A stretch of DNA of 64,000 nucleotides from Rhodococcus sp. OK302 (GTDB lineage Bacteria; Actinomycetota; Actinomycetes; Mycobacteriales; Mycobacteriaceae). This document shows, piece by piece, positions 28,298 through 38,840 of this stretch. Location: positions 2,702,501 through 2,766,500 of the forward strand of contig NZ_NPJZ01000001.1 in assembly GCF_002245895.1 (NCBI RefSeq), given 5' to 3'. The position numbers were made by a program, and so were the translations under genes. Numbering within the stretch: the first letter of the stretch is position 1; every line of letters starts with the position of its first letter. The notes beneath the pieces are model-generated. The model did not search any database, was not told the DNA's origin, and was given only the letters and a program-made list of their open reading frames with translations.

Positions 28298-28969
28298 ATG
28301 CCGGGACGTCAAAGGCGTGACGGCGGAAGCGGACCCGCCGGACAGAATGGCCCCAACAGCGGTGACAATGCCAACGCTCGTGGGGACAACCGCGGAGGCG
28401 GCCGTGACCGTCGCGACGGTGGACGTGGCGGAAACGCTGCGGAGAAGTCGCAGTTCATCGAGCGCGTTGTCACGATCAACCGCGTCTCCAAGGTCGTCAA
28501 GGGTGGTCGTCGCTTCAGCTTCACCGCACTCGTGATCGTCGGAGACGGCAACGGACTCGTCGGCGTCGGCTACGGAAAGGCCAAGGAAGTTCCCGCGGCC
28601 ATCCAGAAGGGTGTCGAGGAGGCTCGCAAGAGCTTCTTCCGCGTCCCGATGATCGGCAACACCATTACTCACCCCGTTCAGGGTGAGGCTGCTGCCGGTA
28701 TCGTCATGCTCCGCCCGGCAAGCCCCGGTACCGGCGTTATCGCCGGTGGCGCGGTGCGTGCCGTACTGGAGTGCGCTGGAATCGCGGACATCCTGTCCAA
28801 GTCGCTCGGTAGTGACAACGCCATCAACGTCGTTCACGCGACCGTTGCTGCGCTCAAGGGTCTGCAGCGTCCCGAGGAAGTTGCGGCTCGCCGTGGCTTG
28901 ACCCTCGAAGAGGTTGCACCCGCCGGCATGCTGCGCGCTCGCGCACAGGCTGCTGGGAGTGTGAAGTAA
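28298..28969 (+). CDS. rpsE: 30S ribosomal protein S5
   Basis: A 223-residue S5 with the dsRNA-binding domain near 50-115 and the C-terminal fold with [13 protein letters not shown]. The first 45 or so residues are a Gly/Arg/Asp/Asn-rich disordered extension, longer than in E. coli but usual in actinobacteria. S5 controls decoding accuracy. GGAAGGA precedes ATG; the stop overlaps rpmD. Confidence 0.98.
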   Translation: MPGRQRRDGGSGPAGQNGPNSGDNANARGDNRGGGRDRRDGGRGGNAAEKSQFIERVVTINRVSKVVKGGRRFSFTALVIVGDGNGLVGVGYGKAKEVPAAIQKGVEEARKSFFRVPMIGNTITHPVQGEAAAGIVMLRPASPGTGVIAGGAVRAVLECAGIADILSKSLGSDNAINVVHATVAALKGLQRPEEVAARRGLTLEEVAPAGMLRARAQAAGSVK

Positions 28970-29148
28970 TGGCAGATCTCAAGGTCACTCAGATCAAGAG
29001 CATCATCGGGACCAAGCAGAACCAGAAGGATTCTCTGCGCACGCTCGGTCTCAAAGGCATCCGTCAGACCGTTGTTCGTGAGGACAACGCACAGAACCGC
29101 GGTCTGATCAACGTGGTGCGCCACCTCGTAACAGTTGAGGAGGTCTAA
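28969..29148 (+). CDS. rpmD: 50S ribosomal protein L30
   Basis: A 59-residue L30 ([29 protein letters not shown] core, [10 protein letters not shown] end), the normal length. Its ATG overlaps the rpsE stop (TAATG), and rplO starts two bases after its stop. Confidence 0.97.
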   Translation: MADLKVTQIKSIIGTKQNQKDSLRTLGLKGIRQTVVREDNAQNRGLINVVRHLVTVEEV

Positions 29149-29150
29149 CC

Positions 29151-29594
29151 ATGACCATCAAACTGCATCACCTGCGCCCCGCACCCGGATCCAAGTCCAA
29201 CAAGATTCGTGTTGGTCGTGGTGAAGGTGGCAAGCGCGGTAAGACCGCAGGCCGCGGCACCAAGGGCACCAAGGCACGTAACACCGTGCGCGTGGGCTTC
29301 GAGGGTGGACAGATGCCGCTTCACATGCGTCTGCCCAAGCTCAAGGGCTTCAAGAACCCCTTCCGCACCGAGTACCAGGTCGTCAATGTCGGCGACATCG
29401 CCCTGCTGTTCCCCGAAGGTGGAGCAATCACGGTCGAGGATCTCGTTGCCAAGGGCGCAGTCCGCAAGAACCAGCTCGTCAAGGTTCTGGGCGACGGCGA
29501 ACTGACAGTTGCCATTCAGGTGACCGTCAACAAGTTCACCGGCTCTGCCAAGGAAAAGATCGCTGCTGCCGGTGGTACCACCACCGAGCTGTAA
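29151..29594 (+). CDS. rplO: 50S ribosomal protein L15
   Basis: A 147-residue L15 ([28 protein letters not shown] near 23-40; [18 protein letters not shown]). It is a late assembly protein of the 50S subunit. TGAGGAGG precedes ATG 29151. A long hairpin 20 bases past the stop ends the unit. Confidence 0.98.
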   Translation: MTIKLHHLRPAPGSKSNKIRVGRGEGGKRGKTAGRGTKGTKARNTVRVGFEGGQMPLHMRLPKLKGFKNPFRTEYQVVNVGDIALLFPEGGAITVEDLVAKGAVRKNQLVKVLGDGELTVAIQVTVNKFTGSAKEKIAAAGGTTTEL

Positions 29595-29614
29595 GTGATC
29601 GCGCATAGCTAGTT

Positions 29615-29654
29615 CGATGGCCACAGCGCAGCATTTGCTGTGCTGTGGCCATCG
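29615..29654 (+). terminator. Terminator between rplO and secY
   Basis: A 19-bp stem with one mismatch, arms CGATGGCCACAGCGCAGCA (29615-29633) and 29636-29654, two-base loop. It separates secY-adk-map from the ribosomal unit. The secY promoter must lie in 29655-29834; I could not fix it. Confidence 0.8.
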
Positions 29655-29834
29655 GCATCTATGCTGGATTTTCCTGTGAAGGTGCCCCTCCCGAAGGGGT
29701 CCGAACGGTTGGTTGTATCTTCGGCTTACCCATTTTTCGTGGTCTGCCCGCTTAGTTCCCATTTGTGGCTGTTAGAGTTCTGAAATTCGGCAGATCAACC
29801 GGTCTGTCTCCCTACCGTCGTGCCAGGAGGATCT

Positions 29835-31154
29835 TTGCTTTCCGCCTTCGTTTCGGCCCTCAGGACCCCCGACCTGAGGCGGAAGATCCTTTTCACCCTC
29901 GGCCTCGTTGCCCTGTATCGGGTCGGCGCAGTTCTGCCATCACCTGGTGTGGACTACGCCCGTGTGCAAACCTGCATCGACATCGCCAATTCAGGTGATT
30001 CAGCGGGTATCTACTCGCTGATCAACCTGTTCTCCGGTGGCGCGCTACTGCAGCTATCGGTATTTGCCATCGGCATCATGCCGTACATCACGGCGAGCAT
30101 CATCGTGCAGTTGCTGACCGTGGTCATTCCCAAGTTCGAGGAACTCCGCAAGGAGGGTCAGTCCGGCCAGGCCAAGATGACGCAGTACACGCGTTATCTG
30201 TCCATCGCCTTGGCAGTGCTCCAGTCGACGGGCATCGTTGCGCTCGCAGCTAGGGGCCAGCTACTCCAGGGTTGCGATGACATCATCGCGGACAAGTCTA
30301 TTTTCGGTCTGATCATCATTGTGCTGGTCATGACTGCCGGTGCAGCCCTCGTCATGTGGTTCGGTGAAATCATCACCGAACGCGGCGTCGGCAACGGCAT
30401 GTCGCTCCTGATCTTCGCCGGTATCGCTTCGCGAATTCCGGGTGAGGGTAGTTCCATCCTCAGCAGTCGTGGCGGTCTCGTATTCGCCTTGGTCTGCTTC
30501 GCGGCACTCCTGATCATTGCCGGCGTCGTCTTCGTCGAGCAGGGTCAGCGTCGTATCCCGGTGCAGTACGCAAAGCGCATGGTCGGCCGTAAGATGTATG
30601 GCGGGTCTTCGACCTACCTGCCTCTCAAGGTCAACCAGGCCGGCGTCATCCCCGTGATCTTCGCGTCGTCGCTGCTGTATCTGCCGAACCTGATCGCGCA
30701 GCTGACCTCGGCGAGCACGGCCGTCGATCCCAGCTGGTGGCAGCGGATTATCAACACCTACCTGGTCAACCCGGCAAACCCGGTGTACATCCTGATCTAC
30801 TTCGGGTTGATCGTGTTCTTCACCTACTTCTACGTCGCCATCACCTTCAATCCTGAAGAGCGTGCCGACGAGATGAAGAAGTTCGGCGGATTTATTCCAG
30901 GTATTCGTCCGGGTCAGCCGACTGCGGACTACCTCAACTACGTGCTGAGTCGCATCACCCTGCCAGGTGCGATTTACCTTGGCACCATTGCTGTTCTGCC
31001 CAACCTGTTCCTCGATATGGGGAGTGGTGGTGGCGCGCAGAACCTGCCGTTCGGTGGCACCGCGGTGCTGATTATGGTCAGCGTCGGCCTCGACACGGTC
31101 AAGCAGATCGAGAGTCAGCTAATGCAGCGTAACTATGAAGGGTTCCTCAAGTGA
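29835..31154 (+). CDS. secY: Preprotein translocase subunit SecY
   Basis: A 439-residue, ten-segment channel of the Sec translocon. It starts [19 protein letters not shown] as in other actinobacterial SecY and keeps the cytosolic loop motifs [16 protein letters not shown] (near 355). The start is TTG 29835, four bases after AGGAGG; the frame extends to a GTG at 29820, but that codon precedes the ribosome site. Its stop overlaps adk (GTGA). Confidence 0.97.
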   Translation: MLSAFVSALRTPDLRRKILFTLGLVALYRVGAVLPSPGVDYARVQTCIDIANSGDSAGIYSLINLFSGGALLQLSVFAIGIMPYITASIIVQLLTVVIPKFEELRKEGQSGQAKMTQYTRYLSIALAVLQSTGIVALAARGQLLQGCDDIIADKSIFGLIIIVLVMTAGAALVMWFGEIITERGVGNGMSLLIFAGIASRIPGEGSSILSSRGGLVFALVCFAALLIIAGVVFVEQGQRRIPVQYAKRMVGRKMYGGSSTYLPLKVNQAGVIPVIFASSLLYLPNLIAQLTSASTAVDPSWWQRIINTYLVNPANPVYILIYFGLIVFFTYFYVAITFNPEERADEMKKFGGFIPGIRPGQPTADYLNYVLSRITLPGAIYLGTIAVLPNLFLDMGSGGGAQNLPFGGTAVLIMVSVGLDTVKQIESQLMQRNYEGFLK

Positions 31155-31696
31155 GACTTGTCCTCCTTGGTCCTCCCGGTGCCGGCAAGGGCACCCAGGC
31201 CGCGATCCTGTCCGAGAAGTTCGGAGTTCCCCACATCTCCACGGGTGATCTGTTCCGCGCGAATATCGGCCAGGCCACCGCTCTCGGCGTGGAAGCAAAG
31301 AAGTACATCGATGCCGGCGAACTCGTTCCCAGCTCGATCACGAACGACATGGTGAAGGCTCGCGTGTCCGAACCGGACGCCGCAAACGGTTTCCTGCTCG
31401 ACGGATTCCCGCGTTCGGTCGAGCAGGCTGAGGCACTCGAAGGCATCTTGAAGGATCTCGACGCCAAGCTCGACGGCGTTCTGTCCTTCGTGGTCGACGA
31501 AGATGTCGTAGTTGAGCGCATGCTCGCCCGCGGTCGTGCAGACGACACCGAAGATGTCATCCGTAACCGACTTCGGGTGTACCGCGACGAGACGTCACCG
31601 CTGTTCGACTACTACAAAGACAGCGTCGTCTCCGTTGACGCCATCGGCGAGGTCGAAGAAGTCAATGCACGCGCACTGGCAGCGTTGGCCAAGTAA
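31151..31696 (+). CDS. adk: Adenylate kinase
   Basis: A 181-residue kinase, ATP + AMP to 2 ADP. It has the P-loop [10 protein letters not shown] (residues 7-16), STGDLFR and [11 protein letters not shown]. It is the short form, lacking the LID insertion ([16 protein letters not shown] directly), as in other actinobacteria. The GTG start overlaps the secY stop; the stop overlaps map (TAATG). Confidence 0.97.
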   Translation: MRLVLLGPPGAGKGTQAAILSEKFGVPHISTGDLFRANIGQATALGVEAKKYIDAGELVPSSITNDMVKARVSEPDAANGFLLDGFPRSVEQAEALEGILKDLDAKLDGVLSFVVDEDVVVERMLARGRADDTEDVIRNRLRVYRDETSPLFDYYKDSVVSVDAIGEVEEVNARALAALAK

Positions 31697-32493
31697 TGGT
31701 CTTCGGGCGTAAACGCAAGGTTGTTCCGTTCCGCTCCGCGGGCGAACTCGATGCAATGGCTGCGGCCGGCGCGATCGTGGGTTCGGCATTGGTAGCGGTA
31801 CGCGCTGCGGCAAAGCCCGGTGTCAGCACCCTCGAACTGGATGCGGTAGCAGAATCTGTGATTCGCGACGCCGGCGCAGTTCCGTCGTTCCTCGGGTACC
31901 ACGGTTTTACCGGTTCGATTTGTTCGTCGGTCAACGATCGCGTCGTTCACGGAATTCCGACGGCCGGGGACATCCTGGCCGAAGGCGATCTGGTGTCTAT
32001 CGACTGTGGCGCAATTCTCGACGGCTGGCATGGTGACTCGGCGTGGACCTTCGGCGTCGGCAAGCTGAGCGAAGCTGACGAACAGTTGAGTGAAGCAACG
32101 CGGTTGTCGATGGATGCCGGTATTGCCGCGATGATCGCCGGCAACCGACTCACGGACGTGTCGCACGCAATCGAACTGGGCACGCGTGCAGCTGAGAAGT
32201 TGCACGGCCGTTCCTACGGAATTGTCGACGGCTACGGCGGGCACGGTATCGGGCGCGAGATGCATATGGATCCGTTCCTCGCCAACGAAGGGTCCCCAGG
32301 TAAGGGGCCTGAGTTGGTGATCGGTTCCTGCTTGGCGATCGAACCGATGCTGACGTTGGGAACAACGGATACGGTGATTCTCGACGACGACTGGACTGTG
32401 GTTACGGCTGACGGTTCACGTGCTGCTCATTGGGAGCACACGGTTGCCGTCACCGAAGACGGTCCGAGAATCTTGACACTTCGACCGGAGTAA
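31696..32493 (+). CDS. map: Methionine aminopeptidase, type I
   Basis: A 265-residue enzyme that removes N-terminal Met from new proteins. The five metal ligands are visible: Asp in SIDCGA, Asp in HGDSAW, His in GHGIGREMH, Glu in AIEPM and Glu in HWEHT. It is the last gene of secY-adk-map; a T-tailed terminator follows 51 bases later. Confidence 0.97.
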   Translation: MVFGRKRKVVPFRSAGELDAMAAAGAIVGSALVAVRAAAKPGVSTLELDAVAESVIRDAGAVPSFLGYHGFTGSICSSVNDRVVHGIPTAGDILAEGDLVSIDCGAILDGWHGDSAWTFGVGKLSEADEQLSEATRLSMDAGIAAMIAGNRLTDVSHAIELGTRAAEKLHGRSYGIVDGYGGHGIGREMHMDPFLANEGSPGKGPELVIGSCLAIEPMLTLGTTDTVILDDDWTVVTADGSRAAHWEHTVAVTEDGPRILTLRPE

Positions 32494-32544
32494 TTCGGAG
32501 CTGATGCTCGACAAGTGTTGGCGGCGAGAGTGATTCGCTTGCAG

Positions 32545-32578
32545 AAAGTCCCGGCCCTGAATGGGTCGGGACTTTTTT
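32545..32578 (+). terminator. Intrinsic terminator after map
   Basis: AAAGTCCCGGCCC (32545-32557) pairs with GGGTCGGGACTTT, followed by six Ts. It is one of the two classic T-tailed terminators in the window (the other follows glmS). Confidence 0.9.
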
Positions 32579-32635
32579 CTTGGTCTCGGCGTCGGCCAGG
32601 AGGTGGCGGCGAGGAGACGTCTGGGGGAGGCGCAT

Positions 32636-32664
32636 TTGGCCTGGTCGTTCTTCTCGCGTAGCAT
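32636..32664 (+). promoter_or_regulatory. Promoter of the infA-rpsD unit
   Basis: TTGGCC (32636-32641), 17 bp, TAGCAT (32659-32664). After five bases the sequence is GGCGGTG, close to but not the same as the GGTTGCC of the other ribosomal promoters. The leader is about 165 bases, and the 340-bp gap otherwise holds only the map terminator. Confidence 0.6.
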
Positions 32665-32833
32665 AGCTAGGCGGTGCGCCATGCGTGTCGACAGCTTGTG
32701 TGTGTAGGACTGCCGCTACGGGGAATCACCGCACCAGTCGATGTAAAAATCATGTCGATGAAGAAACCATTGCGTGCCAATGTAACGGAAGCCGATGCAC
32801 GAAGCATGCCAAACCAAACGGATCGCGGAGGAT

Positions 32834-33055
32834 ATGGCTAAGAAAGACGGGGCCATCGAGGTCGAAGGACGAGTAGTCGAGCCGCTGCCCAATGCAATGT
32901 TCCGCATTGAGCTCGAGAATGGCCACAAGGTCCTCGCCCACATCAGCGGAAAGATGCGTCAGCACTACATTCGCATCCTCCCGGAAGATCGCGTTGTCGT
33001 AGAGCTTTCGCCCTACGATTTGTCGCGCGGACGCATCGTTTACCGCTACAAGTAA
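32834..33055 (+). CDS. infA: Translation initiation factor IF-1
   Basis: A 73-residue S1-like OB-fold protein ([20 protein letters not shown]; end [15 protein letters not shown]). It blocks the A site during initiation. GGAGGAT precedes ATG 32834. rpmJ follows after 90 bp. Confidence 0.98.
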
Positions 33056-33145
33056 CGAACTTCCCGGACCTGACCTGGGTCAGGGAGAAGTACGTCTGCC
33101 GTGGTTCGTCCTGGCAGGCTGCGACAAAACAGGAGATCAGAAGAC

Positions 33146-33259
33146 GTGAAGGTTCATCCGAGCGTCAAGAAGATCTGCGAAAAGTGCAAAGTGATCCGCC
33201 GTAACGGTCGGGTCATGGTGATCTGCGAGAACCTGCGTCACAAGCAGCGTCAGGGCTAG
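33146..33259 (+). CDS. rpmJ: 50S ribosomal protein L36
   Basis: A 37-residue L36 of the zinc-binding type: CEKC near residue 11 and C27/H32 complete the CCCH site. The start is GTG 33146, with AGGAG about eleven bases upstream. The 249-bp gap to rpsM may hold a further promoter, but I see no clear one. Confidence 0.97.
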   Translation: MKVHPSVKKICEKCKVIRRNGRVMVICENLRHKQRQG

Positions 33260-33508
33260 ATCGAGCTTTTCGAAGATCTGCTTGGCAACAAGCAAAGAAG
33301 ACCTTCCAGTACCAGCCATTGTTGACGAGACCCCACGCGATCGTTCACCGATCGACAAGGTCGGACAATGGTTCACCCTCGGCACGGAGGCCGGGGCCCC
33401 ACTGAGTTAGTTGATGAGATCATCTACGCCTTACGGCGGCGGTACTCGACAAGAGGCACAGGGGATGGGCTGGGAGCAGACCTCCGCACACCGATAGGAA
33501 ATGCCAAC

Positions 33509-33883
33509 ATGGCACGTCTCTCTGGTGTTGATCTTCCTCGCGAAAAGCGTATGGAGATCGCACTGACATACATCTACGGCATCGGCCGTACCCGCTCCAA
33601 GGAAATCCTTGACGCCACCGGCGTCAACCCGGATCTCCGGAGCAAGGACCTCTCGGACGAGGACCTGGCAAAGCTCCGCGAGTACATCGAGGAGTCGCTC
33701 AAGGTTGAGGGTGACCTTCGCCGCGAGGTTCAGGCCGACATCCGTCGCAAGATCGAGATCGGCTGCTACCAGGGCCTGCGCCACCGTCGTGGTCTGCCCG
33801 TGCGTGGTCAGCGCACCAAGACCAACGCCCGTACCCGTAAGGGTCCGAAGCGCACCATTGCCGGCAAGAAGAAGGCGAAGTAA
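33509..33883 (+). CDS. rpsM: 30S ribosomal protein S13
   Basis: A 124-residue S13 ([30 protein letters not shown] start; [22 protein letters not shown] end). It contacts the P-site tRNA and the 50S subunit. ATG 33509 after ATAGGAA. Its TAA overlaps rpsK. Confidence 0.98.
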   Translation: MARLSGVDLPREKRMEIALTYIYGIGRTRSKEILDATGVNPDLRSKDLSDEDLAKLREYIEESLKVEGDLRREVQADIRRKIEIGCYQGLRHRRGLPVRGQRTKTNARTRKGPKRTIAGKKKAK

Positions 33884-34296
33884 TGCCCCCGAAGTCACGT
33901 AGCACCGGTCCGAAGAAGACCCAGAAGGCGCGTCGCAGGGATAAGAAGAACATCCCGCACGGCGCTGCTCACATCAAGAGCACCTTCAACAACACCATCG
34001 TGTCCATCACGGACCCCGCCGGAAATGTCATTTCCTGGGCGTCCTCGGGACACGTCGGCTTCAAGGGTTCGCGTAAGTCGACTCCCTTCGCCGCTCAGCT
34101 CGCTGCTGAGAGCGCTGCCCGCAAGGCGCAGGAGCACGGTGTCAAGAAGGTTGACGTCTTCGTCAAGGGACCGGGTTCGGGTCGCGAGACCGCGATTCGT
34201 TCACTCCAGGCCGCAGGCCTCGAGGTCGGCACCATTTCCGATGTAACTCCCCAGCCGCACAACGGCTGCCGTCCGCCCAAGCGGCGTCGGGTATAA
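33883..34296 (+). CDS. rpsK: 30S ribosomal protein S11
   Basis: A 137-residue S11 ([35 protein letters not shown] end). It forms the mRNA exit platform. ATG overlaps the rpsM stop (TAATG). Confidence 0.98.
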   Translation: MPPKSRSTGPKKTQKARRRDKKNIPHGAAHIKSTFNNTIVSITDPAGNVISWASSGHVGFKGSRKSTPFAAQLAAESAARKAQEHGVKKVDVFVKGPGSGRETAIRSLQAAGLEVGTISDVTPQPHNGCRPPKRRRV

Positions 34297-34320
34297 GCGG
34301 GAAGGAATAGGTAGAAAATC

Positions 34321-34926
34321 ATGGCACGTTATACCGGACCCATCACCCGCAAGTCGCGTCGTCTGCGCGTCGACCTCGTTGGAGGCGACCAGGCATTCGA
34401 GCGTCGCCCGTACCCGCCCGGACAGCACGGCCGCGCGCGTATCAAGGAGAGCGAATACCTGCTCCAGCTGCAGGAGAAGCAGAAGGCTCGCTTCACCTAC
34501 GGCGTCATGGAGAAGCAGTTCCGTCTGTACTACAAGGAGGCGAACAACCGCCCCGGTAAGACCGGCGAGAACCTGCTTCGCATCCTCGAGTCGCGTCTCG
34601 ACAACGTCGTGTACCGCGCAGGCCTCGCTCGTACGCGCCGTCAGGCACGTCAGCTGGTCACGCACGGTCACCTTCTCGTGAACAACAAGAAGGTCGACAT
34701 TCCTAGCTACCGCGTTTCGCAGTACGACATCATCGATGTCAAGGAAAAGTCGCTCACCACGCTTCCGTTCCAGGTTGCACGTGAGACCGTCGGCGACCGC
34801 CCGGTTCCCGCATGGTTGCAGGTTGTCGGCTCGCGTCTGCGGATCCTGGTTCACCAGCTTCCCGAGCGCGCGCAGATCGATATTGCTCTGCAGGAACAGC
34901 TCATCGTCGAGTACTACTCGAAGTAA
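34321..34926 (+). CDS. rpsD: 30S ribosomal protein S4
   Basis: A 201-residue S4 with the S4 RNA-binding domain (RLDNVVYRAGLARTRRQARQLVTHGH, from about residue 92). It nucleates 16S assembly and in E. coli represses the alpha operon. It starts 24 bp after rpsK with GGAAGGA; a strong hairpin follows. Confidence 0.98.
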   Translation: MARYTGPITRKSRRLRVDLVGGDQAFERRPYPPGQHGRARIKESEYLLQLQEKQKARFTYGVMEKQFRLYYKEANNRPGKTGENLLRILESRLDNVVYRAGLARTRRQARQLVTHGHLLVNNKKVDIPSYRVSQYDIIDVKEKSLTTLPFQVARETVGDRPVPAWLQVVGSRLRILVHQLPERAQIDIALQEQLIVEYYSK

Positions 34927-34939
34927 GGCGTTTCGCTCT

Positions 34940-34983
34940 CTGTGAGTGGTTGCGGAGTCTTCGGACTTCGCAACCGCTCACAG
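34940..34983 (+). terminator. UUCG-capped hairpin between rpsD and rpoA
   Basis: A 20-bp stem with two mismatches, arms 34940-34959 and 34964-34983, closed by a TTCG tetraloop. No T-run follows, and rpoA starts 66 bases later without an obvious promoter. Partial termination or RNA processing that lowers rpoA relative to ribosomal proteins is possible. Confidence 0.65.
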
Positions 34984-35049
34984 GGCGCAAGCCCTTTCTG
35001 CCCCATCGTGGGCGTCAAATAGTGGACGCCCGTACAGGAGGAAATACCA

Positions 35050-36111
35050 ATGCTCATTTCTCAGCGACCCACGCTGACCGAAGAGGTCATCGCTGATAAC
35101 CGCTCGAAGTTCGTCATCGAGCCCCTGGAGCCAGGTTTCGGGTACACGCTCGGCAATTCGCTGCGCCGCACGCTGCTCTCGTCGATTCCCGGCGCTGCTG
35201 TAACCAGCATCCGTATCGACGGAGTTCTCCACGAGTTCACCACGGTCCCCGGAGTCAAGGAAGATGTCACTGACATCATCCTGAACCTCAAGGGCCTCGT
35301 CGTGAGCTCCGAAGAGGACGAGCCGGTCACCATGTACGTCCGCAAGCAGGGCCCCGGCGCTGTTACTGCAGGCGACATCGTGCCCCCGGCCGGCGTCATC
35401 GTGAACAACCCTGATCTGCACATCGCCACCCTGAACGACAAGGGAAAGCTGGAGATCGAGCTCGTAGTCGAGCGCGGTCGCGGCTATGTCCCCGCCGTCC
35501 AGAACAAGGCGTCCGGCGCAGAGATCGGCCGTATTCCGGTCGACTCGATTTACTCGCCGGTGCTCAAGGTCACCTACAAGGTGGAGGCCACTCGCGTCGA
35601 ACAGCGCACCGACTTCGATCGGCTCGTTCTCGACGTGGAAACGAAGAATTCCATCACTGCACGGGACGCGCTCGCTTCTGCGGGCAAGACCCTGGTGGAG
35701 CTCTTCGGCCTGGCCCGTGAGCTGAACGTCGAAGCAGAAGGCATTGAGATCGGACCCTCGCCTGCCGAGGCCGATCACATCGCTTCCTTCGGACTCCCCA
35801 TCGAGGATCTGGACCTCACCGTCCGTTCCTACAACTGCCTCAAGCGCGAAGGTGTTCACACCGTCGGTGAGCTTGTCGGCCGTACCGAGTCCGATCTGCT
35901 CGACATCCGCAACTTCGGACAGAAGTCCATCGACGAGGTCAAGGTCAAGCTGCATTCGCTCGGCCTGTCCCTCAAGGACAGCCCCGCATCCTTCGATCCC
36001 ACCACTGTTGCCGGCTACGACGCCGCCACCGGAACGTGGAGTGACACCGATGCCGGTTCCTTCGGCGATGCCGAGGGTACCGAGGACTACGCCGAGACCG
36101 AACAGCTGTAG
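35050..36111 (+). CDS. rpoA: RNA polymerase alpha subunit
   Basis: A 353-residue alpha subunit: N-terminal assembly domain ([20 protein letters not shown] near 20-39), linker, and C-terminal domain binding UP elements and activators ([20 protein letters not shown] near 275). It ends with an acidic tail. AGGAGG precedes ATG 35050. rplQ follows 29 bp on. Confidence 0.98.
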   Translation: MLISQRPTLTEEVIADNRSKFVIEPLEPGFGYTLGNSLRRTLLSSIPGAAVTSIRIDGVLHEFTTVPGVKEDVTDIILNLKGLVVSSEEDEPVTMYVRKQGPGAVTAGDIVPPAGVIVNNPDLHIATLNDKGKLEIELVVERGRGYVPAVQNKASGAEIGRIPVDSIYSPVLKVTYKVEATRVEQRTDFDRLVLDVETKNSITARDALASAGKTLVELFGLARELNVEAEGIEIGPSPAEADHIASFGLPIEDLDLTVRSYNCLKREGVHTVGELVGRTESDLLDIRNFGQKSIDEVKVKLHSLGLSLKDSPASFDPTTVAGYDAATGTWSDTDAGSFGDAEGTEDYAETEQL

Positions 36112-36140
36112 CAGCTCAGGTCCTTTACTAGGAGATCATC

Positions 36141-36659
36141 ATGCCCAAGCCCAAGAAGGGTGCCCGCTTCGGCGGGTCGGCTTCGCACCAGAAGGCGATT
36201 TTCGCCAATCTGGCTACCGCGCTCTTCGAGCACGGTCGCATCACCACCACCGAGTCCAAGGCCAAGGCACTGCGCCCCTACGCCGAGAAGCTCGTCACGC
36301 ACGCTAAGGCCGGCACGCTGGCTCACCGTCGTGAGGTTCTGAAGGTCATCCGTAACAAGGATGTCGTTCACACCCTGTTCGCCGAGATCGGCCCGTTCTA
36401 CGCGGATCGTCCCGGTGGATACACCCGCATCACCAAGACGGTCCCCCGCAAGGGCGACAACGCTCCGATGGCAATCATCGAGCTCGTCAAGGAAAAGACC
36501 GTCACCTCCGAGGCTGACCGCGCACGTCGCGTCCAGGCTTCGCAGGACGCACCGGTAGAAGCAGCTGTTGAAGCTGAGTCTGCTGCTGTAGAGGCTGACG
36601 TCACCGAGGTTGTGGAGGCCGACGAGGCCCCCGCAGCCGAAGAGGCCAAGAAGGACTAG
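36141..36659 (+). CDS. rplQ: 50S ribosomal protein L17
   Basis: A 172-residue L17: the core ([33 protein letters not shown]) takes the first 120 residues. The last 50 are an Ala/Glu/Val-rich acidic tail, like the acidic N-terminus of the rpsI product further on. TAGGAG precedes ATG 36141. Confidence 0.98.
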   Translation: MPKPKKGARFGGSASHQKAIFANLATALFEHGRITTTESKAKALRPYAEKLVTHAKAGTLAHRREVLKVIRNKDVVHTLFAEIGPFYADRPGGYTRITKTVPRKGDNAPMAIIELVKEKTVTSEADRARRVQASQDAPVEAAVEAESAAVEADVTEVVEADEAPAAEEAKKD

Positions 36660-36664
36660 TTCCC

Positions 36665-37549
36665 TTGGTTTCAGCACACGCTGAATCGAATGAGCCCGCC
36701 GCCCCCCTCGGGGACGGCGGGCTCGTTCGATTGCGCCTCGACATCTCCTACGACGGAACCGATTTCTCCGGCTGGGCCAGACAGACCGATCTACGTACAG
36801 TGTGCGGCGAGATCGAGGATCGGCTTGGAACTGTTCTGCGGCTTCCGGTTCAGTTGACCGTCGCGGGCCGGACAGACGCCGGAGTACATGCGAGCGGCCA
36901 GGTCGCGCACGTCGATGTACCGGCAGATCTGTTGCCCGACGATCCGTCCCGGTTGGTCCGCCGCCTGGCTCGATTCCTTCCGAAGGACGTTCGGGTCAAA
37001 TCGATTACTGTTGTTCCCGCTGATTTCGACGCTCGATTCTCCGCGATGCGACGCTATTACGAGTACCGGGTGTCCAACGCTGCGTTCGGCGTCGAACCAC
37101 TTCGGTCCCGCGATATCGTTTCCTACCCGAAGCAGTTGGATCTCGCTGCTATGCAGGAAGCGTCGCAGCGACTCTTGGGACTCCACAATTTTGCTGCGTT
37201 CTGTAAGCGGCGCGAAGGTGCGACTACGGTACGCGAGCTTCAGCGTTTCGACTGGGCGCAGGACGGCACCGTGTTCACGGCATACGTGAACGCAGATGCG
37301 TTCTGCTGGTCGATGGTTCGGAGCTTGGTCGGCGCGGTCCTGTCCGTCGGCGAAGGGCGTCGAACCTCTGATTGGTTGGCCGGGCTGCTCGATGAAACCT
37401 CGCGGTCGAGTTCGATTCTCGTAGCGCCGGCTCATGGTTTGTCGTTGGTGCGGGTCGATTATCCCGACTACTCGGAATTGGCTGCTCGCAATGCGATTAC
37501 GCGCGAGACGCGTGAGCTGCCCTCCGGTGGCGGTTGCTGCGGCGACTGA
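36665..37549 (+). CDS. truA: tRNA pseudouridine(38-40) synthase TruA
   Basis: A 294-residue pseudouridine synthase that modifies positions 38-40 of the tRNA anticodon arm. The catalytic Asp is in [13 protein letters not shown] (near residue 72). The start is uncertain: TTG 36665 lies five bases after the rplQ stop with AAGGA upstream, and gives an N-terminal extension ending [14 protein letters not shown], as in mycobacteria. A GC-rich hairpin (36692-36724) lies inside that extension. The C-terminus ends with an unusual GGGCCGD. Confidence 0.95.
   Translation: MVSAHAESNEPAAPLGDGGLVRLRLDISYDGTDFSGWARQTDLRTVCGEIEDRLGTVLRLPVQLTVAGRTDAGVHASGQVAHVDVPADLLPDDPSRLVRRLARFLPKDVRVKSITVVPADFDARFSAMRRYYEYRVSNAAFGVEPLRSRDIVSYPKQLDLAAMQEASQRLLGLHNFAAFCKRREGATTVRELQRFDWAQDGTVFTAYVNADAFCWSMVRSLVGAVLSVGEGRRTSDWLAGLLDETSRSSSILVAPAHGLSLVRVDYPDYSELAARNAITRETRELPSGGGCCGD
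36692..36724 (+). terminator. GC-rich hairpin at the 5' end of truA
   Basis: Arms GAGCCCGCCG (36692-36701) and CGGCGGGCTC (36715-36724), with an inner CCCC/GGGG. It is placed like an rplQ terminator, but it lies inside the truA reading frame if truA starts at 36665. It may attenuate truA. Confidence 0.55.
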
Positions 37550-37587
37550 ATCCTGATGTACGACGCCCCAGCGCGGAGCGATAGCTC

Positions 37588-37632
37588 ACGACGATGCCCT
37601 CCCACATCTCTGAAGTGGGAGGGCATCGTCGT
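37588..37632. terminator. Bidirectional terminator between truA and the acyl-CoA dehydrogenase
   Basis: Perfect 18-bp inverted repeat, arms 37588-37605 and 37615-37632, nine-base loop, between two convergent genes. Confidence 0.88.
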
Positions 37633-37640
37633 ATCCAGAT

Positions 37641-38783
37641 CTATCCTGCGAGTTGGCGCGCAATCACCAGTCGCTGAATCTGATTGGTGCCCTCGAAGAT
37701 CTGCGTGATCTTGGCTTCGCGCATGTAGCGTTCAACCGGGAAGTCCTGGGTGTAGCCGTACCCGCCGAAAACCTGAACCGCGTCGGTCGTGACCTTCATT
37801 GCGGCGTCGGTGGCAATGAGCTTGGCGACGCTGGCGTTGCGGGAGTACGGAACTCCGGCGTCGCGGCGGCGTGCGGCATCGAGATAGGTGGCGCGGGCAG
37901 AGTCGACGGCGGCAGCCATATCTGCAAGAACAAATCCGAGGCCTTGATGATCGATAATCCGCTTGCCGAAAGCCTTGCGTTCCTTGGCATAGGCGACAGC
38001 GTCGTCAAGTGCGCCCTGAGCGATGCCGACAGCGACGGCAGCGATTCCCAACCGGCCGGAATCGAGGGCACTGAACGCTATGGGGAGGCCTTGGCCTCGT
38101 TGTCCGATGAGGCGCTCGTCCGTAATGAAGGCGTCGTCGTAATTCGCGGAGGCTGTCGGGACGGCGCGCAGTCCCATCTTTTCTTCAGGTTTCCCGAAGC
38201 TGAGCCCTTGGGTGTCCCTGTCGACCAGCAGGCACGAGATGCCGCGTGATCCGTCGTCGCTGGTTCGAGCGAACAGGTTGTAGAAGTCGGCCTTGCCGCC
38301 GTTGGTGATCCACGCTTTACTGCCGTTGACGAGGTATCCGCCGTCGACGGGCGCGGCCTTGCAGGAGAGTGCTGCGGCGTCGGACCCCGCTTGAGCTTCG
38401 GAGAGGCTGTATGCGCCGATGGTGTTGCCGCCCAACATGTCCGGCAGCCATCGGTTCTTCTGTTCATCGGTTCCGAAGGTGAACAGAGGGAAGCAGGAGA
38501 GGCTGTGCACGCTGACTGCGACAGCAACTGCCGCCCAACGTGAGGCGATCTCTTCGAGAACTTGAAGATAGACCTCGTAGGGTTGATCTCCGCCGCCGAA
38601 TTCTTCGGGGTAGGGCAGGCTCAGGAGTCCAGCTTGTCCGAGGGCGGGAAAGACCCCCTCCGGATACTTTTCGGCCTTCTCGTACTCGTTGACCTTGGGT
38701 GCAAGAACCTTGTCGGCTACATCGCGGGTCAATTCGATGAGATCGCGTGCTTCTTGGCTGGGCATCAGACGTTCGACCGGCAC
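37641..38783 (-). CDS. Acyl-CoA dehydrogenase
   Basis: A 380-residue FAD-dependent acyl-CoA dehydrogenase, the usual length. It has the FAD-binding YSLSEAQAGSDAAAL (near residue 128) and the C-terminal KITQIFEGTNQIQRLVIAR, whose Glu is the catalytic base position. It oxidises an acyl-CoA to the 2-enoyl form; the chain length cannot be told. The start is GTG 38783, six bases after CAGGAG. It is divergent from a TetR regulator with a palindrome between them, so it is probably controlled by that regulator. Confidence 0.93.
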   Translation of the reverse strand: MPVERLMPSQEARDLIELTRDVADKVLAPKVNEYEKAEKYPEGVFPALGQAGLLSLPYPEEFGGGDQPYEVYLQVLEEIASRWAAVAVAVSVHSLSCFPLFTFGTDEQKNRWLPDMLGGNTIGAYSLSEAQAGSDAAALSCKAAPVDGGYLVNGSKAWITNGGKADFYNLFARTSDDGSRGISCLLVDRDTQGLSFGKPEEKMGLRAVPTASANYDDAFITDERLIGQRGQGLPIAFSALDSGRLGIAAVAVGIAQGALDDAVAYAKERKAFGKRIIDHQGLGFVLADMAAAVDSARATYLDAARRRDAGVPYSRNASVAKLIATDAAMKVTTDAVQVFGGYGYTQDFPVERYMREAKITQIFEGTNQIQRLVIARQLAG

Positions 38784-38805
38784 TGTCGACTCCTGTTTCT
38801 GTAGT

Positions 38806-38831
38806 AGTACTGAAGACGATACTGCAGTACT
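38806..38831. promoter_or_regulatory. Candidate TetR operator
   Basis: AGTACTG (38806-38812) and CAGTACT (38825-38831) form an inverted repeat with a 12-bp spacer, in the 51-58 bp between the divergent acyl-CoA dehydrogenase and TetR starts. Confidence 0.6.
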
Positions 38832-38840
38832 CTTTTGAGT

